Below, piece by piece: positions 57,834-64,000 of a stretch of 64,000 bases of DNA. Each line of letters opens with the position of its first letter. Positions within the stretch are counted from its first letter, which is position 1. A model generated the notes under the pieces. It had not been told where the DNA came from, did no database searches, and saw only the letters and a program-made list of their open reading frames with translations. This DNA is from Elymus sibiricus (taxonomy: Eukaryota > Streptophyta > Magnoliopsida > Poales > Poaceae). Position numbers and translations under genes: made by a program. The stretch spans positions 244,682,166 through 244,746,165 of the forward strand of contig CM077666.1 of the NCBI GenBank assembly GCA_039707655.1, written 5' to 3'.

Positions 57834-58282
57834 CAAGAGATGCAATACATGGCTGCTGAAGACGCTGACTGGTATGAAAGTTTAGTTGCTCAACGTGTTT
57901 TGAGTGTGCAGGTAACACAGGCTAAGCAAAATCAGAGGCACAATTTGTTCCATACAAAGGGAGTTGTGAAGGAACGTTCTGTCTGCATCATCATTGATGG
58001 AGGGAGTAGCAACAACTTGGTTAGCATGGATATGGTGGAAACGTTGTCTCTCACCACCAGACCACATCCTCATCCTTACTACATACAATGGTTCGACAAC
58101 GGTGGCAAGGTTAAGGTAACATGTACTGTTCGTGTGCATTTTAGTATGGCTACATATGCTGATTATGTTGATTGTGATCTGGTACCATGCAAGCATGCTC
58201 CCTATTACTTGGTAGACCATGGCAATTCGATAAAAATTCTGTCCACCATGGAAGGAAAAATCAGTACACTCTTGTTCATAAG
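57834..58282 (+). pseudogene. EH protease region, interrupted by an insertion
   Basis: It follows gag after a stop at 57831. It reads HNLFHTKGVVKERSVCIIIDGGSSNNLVS, the aspartic protease motif of gypsy elements (IDGGS near 57993). It continues to KVKVTCTVRVHFSM and is cut at 58282 by the insertion with TSD ATAAG. On removal it continues as LVHKDKHITLLPM at 61717. Confidence 0.82.
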
Positions 58283-61200
58283 TGTAGCGACCTGACCCAA
58301 AATGATCGGTGCCTCTGTGCTTTTTGTGCTATCCCTGGATCAATATGCTAGCACACACAGTACATCGATGAAATACCATAACATCACATGTTAAAAAGAT
58401 AACGTAGATCCAGATTATACGTCGTAGAACACAGCGGAAAACAATCATAAGGGTGTGGAGTCCCATCAACGCCAACGACAAGTTGAGTGTAGATCGTAAC
58501 CCTACAACATAACTCTTACTCGTCGTAGAAATTGCTGCAACATGATAAGTTGCAGCCGTGTTGGTCAGTACATGGAATGTACTGGCAAGTCACATCACAA
58601 GAGTATAATGAGCCTACTTGTACATGCAATTTGGCTGGTGGAAAGCTCTAAGTTTAATTTTGCATAAAGCTGATTTTCCCCTATTATAAAAGAAATTACT
58701 CTACCACTACAAAATAGCATATGATTAAGCTGGTGCCCCCAACTCAATCTATTCCCAAAGTTTATTTAAACCCAATTGATTAAAGTAAGGGTGATGAGAT
58801 CTCCCGGCATTTCCACTACTAAAAGCTCAAATTGTCCGTAATCGTGGACACGGCTAATCGATTAGATTTAACACTCTGCAGAGGTTTGCGCACTTTTCCC
58901 CACAAGACTCGACCACCTCCTTGATCGGAAGATCGAGACATACTCTTTCGAAAGTATTCCCCCTTAACCCACGGATAGGCCGGTACACCTACACATTCTA
59001 CATCTGCTAGCCTATCCCGGAAGAGGTCACACTAACTACTCAAGTAAGCCAGAGCCCATAATGGCTTGTGGCTGCACACGTAAGCTTCTAGACATGAAAA
59101 CACGTTTGATCCCTTTGATCCTGAGCGGACGGACCACTAGTGGTGCACCACCATGGATTTTCCCATGCATGCTCCCACTGTACTTCGCCACCATTCAAAC
59201 CAATTTCGCCCAGGTAGTTCATTTAAAAGTCTTGGTCCTGATTACTACTTTGTCACTCATGTCTCACCATGAACACGTTCCAAATCAACGTCTACTTTAG
59301 CGAGGCAATATAATCTTACACGGTGGCGACAAAGGTTATATAGATCAGACCTACCTCAAATGAACTACTAGGTTTAAGCATAGCCATCCGGCATAAATTC
59401 CTACCATGCAATCCTACCACAAAGGACTAAGTGCATAAAAAAACATAGGTAATGAAAGTATGGTCAAATGTGAACTTGCCTTGGTACTGGTGGTTCAACT
59501 CTAGAGAATGATAGTATTCGCCTTCGCACTCCGGACAATCTATCGCCAAAGTAAATAAATGCACATAAGCAATCATTTCAGAGAACCAAAATAACATGCA
59601 TAACAAAAAGACTCAGAAAACCCAAATAAAATCCAACGCACTTAACTTTCATGAAAATTTTCTAAGTGCAAAAACAACGTGTGAAATAGGGTTCAAAATT
59701 GGTGATGTGAACTAAAGTTTATACAAGGCATAGGAGGAAAATTATTCATGGATAGATCCTAATTGTGAGAAAAATACCATGATAAATTTCAAGTTATAGG
59801 ATTTGGCTAGGGTAACAAAGTGCAAAAAGAATTAACACAAACGGAGTAACGGTTTAGGAGATATGGCCAATTAAAGATTGAATTCAAATCTGAATAAATT
59901 CAAATTTGAAGTTAGCAAACTTTTGGAAAGATGGGTTCACTGGATAGATCTAATCAAGACGAAAAATTTGCCGCTAGTTTCATCTAATTTGGATCTACGG
60001 TTAAAACTTTGTGGCTAATCTAAGTTCAGGGACCATTCTATGATAAAATTACTGCAACTAGGTCCCTGGCCATGTGGCACTTCAGGATTGGTCGAAAGGT
60101 GTCCGCTGCATAGCTAAACCAACTGACGACCGGTAAATAAAAAAATGATTCGCTGCGGCTAAACTAAGTGAACCGGCCGGCTTGTTTTAAAATAAACCGC
60201 GGTTAACCGCGTACCTATTCATAATAAAACAAAACCGACTACGACCTAATCTGGGCAGTTGATGTCCGATCGGACGAACGAGACGGCGGTGGCGGCGATG
60301 AAGACGACGGCGCGGGCGGCTCGGCGTCGGACGGGGCGGCGGCTCCGGCGGTCCTCGGCGACATAGGAGGTGACGGGCAGATGCGGCGCATCGAGGGCGT
60401 CACGAAGGTGGCAGTGGAGGGCCTCGGGGCGTCGGGGTCAAGCGAGGCGAAGGCGGCGAAGCTCCGGTGCTCCGGCGGGCTCGGGCGTCGGGCGTGCGGT
60501 CGTCCCGGCGAGACCTAGGGGCCAAAAGCATGTCAGAAATATGGGCATCGGCACGGGGATCCGATTGACAAAGAAAAGAGGGCTCGGGTTGGCTTATGGC
60601 CGGCGAATTCGACGGCGAGGCGGCTCGGCTCCGGCGAGATCCAAACTGCGAGGGCGAGCGGTGCGAGCGGCGTAGGGACTAGCGGGACACGAAATTGAGA
60701 GAGGGGCTCAGGGGCTTTATATAGGCGAGGCAAGGGGCGCGGGGAGCTGTGGATAGGCTCTATCCGAGCGGAAGGCGGCCGGTGGTTGCGGGCGAGCGCG
60801 GCGCGGGTGCTTATCCCGCGGGTTGCGGGAGGTTGAAGACGATGGGGCCGGGGCCCACTTGGCAGCGAGAACGGTGAGCGAGGGAGCGAGCTGGTGGCCC
60901 GGGCGAAGCGTTTTCGCGAGGGTGAGAGGCCATGGGCTGTTTTCTTTGGCTGGGCCGACGGCTGGCGCTGGCCTGGCCGGCTGATTTTTTTTTTCAAAAA
61001 ACGTTTTGAGGTCCAAAACAAATTCAAACGAATTTATAAAAATACCCAAAAATGCAAAAAAATACTATAGATAATATAGAGCACAGTGAACATTAATTCT
61101 TGCTCATATAATTTTGTAAATATTTATTTTATGCAATAAATTTAATTCTGGCCAATAAAATAACTATCAAATAAACTTCAAAAACTCCAAAATAATATTC

Positions 61201-61711
61201 TAATACTTTTCCAACCCTTTTTATATTTGAGGAAGTCATTTTATCCTCTCTCTTTATTTTATTTGAATAAATGGAAATGATCTTGAAACTAAAAATGGAA
61301 AACTTTTCAAAAGTGAATCAAATGGATTTTTTGAAAGTGGTCCTCATCACTCCCCACTCTATTTCATATAATTTGAAGAAGTCATGTTATCTTGCCTCAT
61401 GAAAAACCTTGAGTGGCATAAAGTTTCTGGTTTGAAATGTTTACAAATGAAATTCAATTCTTCTTAACCCCTTTTCATTTCTTTAATGGGAGAAATCATA
61501 TTATCTTCAATCTAGGGTTTTTGTGTTGAAATGAATTTGAATTCTTGGAAACTAAATGCAAGAATGAAAGTTTGGGAAAGTCCTTTTATTCCCTCTCATA
61601 TAACTTTCAAAAAGTTTCAAATTCCACTCAATTTCACACAACAATCACACAAGCAAACAATATTACTTAATTAGTATAACATTCCAAAATTTAAAATTTT
61701 GGGATGTTACA
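58283..61711 (-). mobile_element. 3.43-kb LTR-like insertion in reverse orientation, TSD ATAAG
   Basis: ATAAG is duplicated at 58278-58282 and 61712-61716. On the minus strand it starts TGTAACATCCCAAAATTT and ends GGTCGCTACA. A minus-strand TATA box (TATATAAAG) lies at about 60715-60723 and is followed downstream by a GC-rich block (to about 60240), the layout of a long LTR. No primer-binding site, gag or pol was found, so a solo LTR is most likely. Its start resembles 5798 onward. The overlapping GC-rich frames at 60370-61027 are not supported as genes. Confidence 0.75.
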
Positions 61712-61716
61712 ATAAG

Positions 61717-62827
61717 GATAAACATATTACTTTGCTTCCTATGTCTGCTGAACACATTTTGAAAGATGATATTAATAGAGCTAGTAAAACAAAACAGGAG
61801 CAAAACAAGAGTGAAAATCAGATTGTGGCAAAAGAATTTGAGCAACAAATGAACCCTAATAACAAACCATCATCTCATGTTGCCTCTGAAATTAAATTGA
61901 AAAGTGGATGTTTACTTGCCACCAAATCTGATATTGATGATCTAGATTTCAGCAACTCTGTTTGCTATGCTTTTGTGTGCAAGGAAGCATTATTTTCATT
62001 CGAGGACGTCCCTCCCTCTTTGCCTCCTGCTGTCACTGACATTTTGCAGCAGTTCGCTTACGTCTTTCCACAAGACGTGCCACCGGGATTACCACCTATT
62101 CGAGGGATTGAGCATCAGATTGACTTAATTCCCGGTGCATCACTGCCTAACCGTGCGCCATACCATACCAATCCAGAGGAGACGAAGGAGATATTCGTCA
62201 AGTACATGAGCTACTCGACAAAGGTTATATACGCGAATCTCTTAGTCCTTGTGTTGTTCCTATTATACTAGTGCCGAAAAAGGATGGTACATCGCGTATG
62301 TGTGTTGATTGTAGATCCATTAATAATATCACAATTCGTTATCGTCATCCTATTCCTAGGCTAGATGATATGCTTGGTGAATTAAGTGGCTCTACCATGT
62401 TCTCCAAAGTTGATTTGCGTAGTGGATACCATCAAATTCGTATGAAATTGGGAGATGAATGGAAAACTGCATTTAAAACTAAGTTTGACTTATATGAGTG
62501 GTTAGTCATGCCTTTTGGGTTAACTAATGCACCTAGTACTTTCATGAGATTAATGAATGAAGTTTTACGTGCTTTCAGTGGACAATTTGTGGTAGTCTAT
62601 TTCGATGATATACTGATTTATAGCAGATCTTTGGAGGAACATTTACGAGTTGTTTTTATTGCTCTACGTGATGCACGTTTGATTGGTAACCTTGGGAAGT
62701 GCACCTTTTGCACCGACCGAGTATCTTTTCTTGGCTATGTTGTTACTCCACAGGGAATTGAAGTTGATAAAGCCAAGATATTGGAGCTATTGAGAGTTGG
62801 CCGCAGCCCACAACGGTCACACAAGTG
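61717..62827 (+). pseudogene. EH reverse transcriptase
   Basis: It starts with the protease-RT linker. The RT opens near 62065 with QDVPPGLPPIRGIEHQIDL and is frameshifted near 62190. It then has [34 protein letters not shown] and the catalytic YFDDILIYS near 62600. A second shift follows [17 protein letters not shown] near 62790. YFDD and the gene order identify Ty3/gypsy. It is inactive because of the frameshifts. Confidence 0.88.
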
Positions 62828-63584
62828 AGGAGTTTTCTTGGCCTTCCTGATTTCCATAGGCATTTTGTGAGAGATTTCAGCACCATTGATGCACCTCTCA
62901 ATGAACTTACAAAGAAGGATGTGCCTTTTATTTGGGGTACCGCACACGAAGAAGCCTTCATGGTATTGAAAGATAAGTTGACACATGCTCCTTTACTCCA
63001 ACTTCCTAATTTTAATAACATTTTTGAGCTTGAATGTGATGCTTATGGAATTGGATTAAGAGGCGTGTTATTACAAGATGGTAAACCTGTTGCATACTTT
63101 TCTAAAAAATTGAGTGGGCCTAGTGTGAACTATTCTACTTATGATAAAAGAATTATATGCTCTTGTTCAGACTTTAGAAAAATGGCAACAATATTTATGG
63201 CCAAAGAATTTTTATACAGTCTGATCATGAATCTTCGAAGCATATTAAAAGTCAAGCAAAACTGAACCGTAGACATGCTAAATTGGTTGAATTCATTGAG
63301 ACTTTCCCTTATGTCATTAAACACAAGAAGGTAAAGAAAATGTTATTGCTGATGCATTGTCTTGTCGCTATACTATGCTTTCACAACTTGACTTTAAAAT
63401 ATTTGGTTTGGAGACCATCAAAGATCAATATGTGCATGACGCTGAATTTAAAGATGTAATGCAGAATTGTAAATAAGGGAGAACATGGAACAAGTTCGTC
63501 ATTAATGATGGATTTGTGTTTCGTGCTAACAAGCTATGCATTCCAGCAAGCTCCGTTCGTCTTTTGTTGTTGTAGGAGGCGCAT
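62828..63584 (+). pseudogene. EH RNase H and start of integrase
   Basis: It reads RSFLGLPDFHRHFVRDFSTI and then the RNase H region (FELECDAYGIGLRGVLLQDGK near 63025, with VAYFSKKL). Several frameshifts lie near 63180 and 63330, and a stop near 63474. The integrase begins ANKLCIPASSVRLLLL and is broken by TAG (CAG expected) just before EAH at 63584, where another insertion starts. Confidence 0.82.
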
Positions 63585-64000
63585 TGATAAGGGGTGGCCC
63601 GATCTTCTCAGTGAGCTGATGGAGTCGATGATGAACTTGTTGGATAACTTGTGAGACGCTCACGAACTCTCCGGCTGTTCCCCCGTTGCCAATGCGACGG
63701 ATCTTCAACCCTATGGATATTCGCAACACCACACACTTGCGCACGTAGCCGCCGGCCACGAAGCGGTTCTGCAATCTCCCAATTCCCAATGGAACGACAG
63801 ATAGCACTTGACTTTCAGTAGCAAATACACCCTATCGAAACGAATTTGGTGTAGATAAATATTCCTGATCGATACAAAGAGGAATATGATTTCAGAGGAA
63901 TGCTTAAAGCAATTCAATGTGGTAGAGGTTTAATCAAAACGTGGTCTAACCCTAAAAGCCATGACTTACAAGGGCATATAAAGACCCCTGGACGTCCAAC
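63585..64000. mobile_element. Insertion in EH integrase, probably an LTR, runs off the window
   Basis: EH sequence ends at GGCGCAT and unrelated sequence starts TGATAAGGGGTGGCCC. The TG start suits an LTR. A TATAAAG on the plus strand at about 63980 suggests plus orientation with about 390 bases upstream of the promoter. The TSD (expected CGCAT) cannot be checked because the other end is outside. No coding region is supported; the minus-strand frames of 68-93 codons are unremarkable. Confidence 0.5.

Larger units (their letters stand above)
7738..64000 (+). mobile_element. EH: host Ty3/gypsy element of the whole nest, continues past window
   Basis: Pieces that join across insertions define it: 5' LTR (7738-7893 and 12367-13039), leader, gag (14202-14265 then 56583 onward), protease (up to 58282), RT and RNase H (from 61717), and the first residues of integrase at 63584. 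Every interruption is flanked by a 5-base TSD, and the reading frame resumes when insertion plus one TSD copy is removed. The last interruption is the exception, because only one side of it is in the window. The order protease-RT-RNase H-integrase and the RT motif YFDD place it in Ty3/gypsy. It is heavily decayed by stops and frameshifts. Confidence 0.8.

Noticed and set aside
60370..61049. GC-rich frames of 101-164 codons on both strands
   Set aside because: Same composition effect, downstream of a minus-strand TATA box within an LTR-like insertion; no domain seen.
1..64000. A host protein-coding gene between elements
   Set aside because: No frame with exon-like structure or recognisable domain lies outside the transposon parts; the only unassigned gap is 5510-5797.

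Overview
The window looks like intergenic DNA of a grass, and the depth of nesting is typical of large Pooideae (wheat-tribe-like) genomes. That assignment is an inference from the element types; no host gene, tRNA gene or rRNA gene was found. Nearly every base belongs to LTR retrotransposons of Ty3/gypsy type inserted into one another. Target-site duplications (TSDs) that I could read at most boundaries let the nest be unpacked.

Layout. Positions 1-5509 are the 3' part of a pol-less element (E1) whose 3' LTR is cut off. 5798-7737 is a fragment of a long-LTR family. From about 7738 to the window end runs a decayed gypsy element (EH: 5' LTR, leader, gag, protease, RT, RNase H, start of integrase). 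EH is interrupted by a 4.47-kb solo LTR (7894-12361, TSD ATTAG), a 42-kb composite (14266-56577, TSD CATTC), a 3.4-kb reverse-oriented LTR-like insertion (58283-61711, TSD ATAAG) and an insertion that runs off the window at 63585.

The 42-kb composite consists of members of one superfamily, all in + orientation. The outer element is EC (C-type). It carries EB1 (16157-35591) and EB2 (39783-55494, TSD ACATC), both B-type. EB1 carries a tandem A-type array with three LTRs and two bodies (EA, 18301-30673, TSD TGCAT). EB2 carries EA2 (43935-51374, TSD CACCA), an A-type element that has gag, protease, RT and part of integrase.

The most interesting system is this family. Most members lack pol; after a gag domain they carry an unusually long Cys/His-rich reading frame of about 1,100 codons that remains alignable between divergent copies. 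EA2 shares LTR architecture, primer-binding site, leader, gag N-terminus and the stretch before the polypurine tract with the pol-less members, so it looks like a relative of their helper, although its own RNase H and integrase N-terminus are deleted. Each subtype has its own GC-rich palindrome (C: CCGGACATCCGG; B: CCCGTGCGCACGGG; A: CCGGAACTTCCGG). It is clustered both in the LTR just upstream of the TATA box and again in the leader after the primer-binding site. In two independent nests the order of insertion is the same: C oldest, then B, then A.
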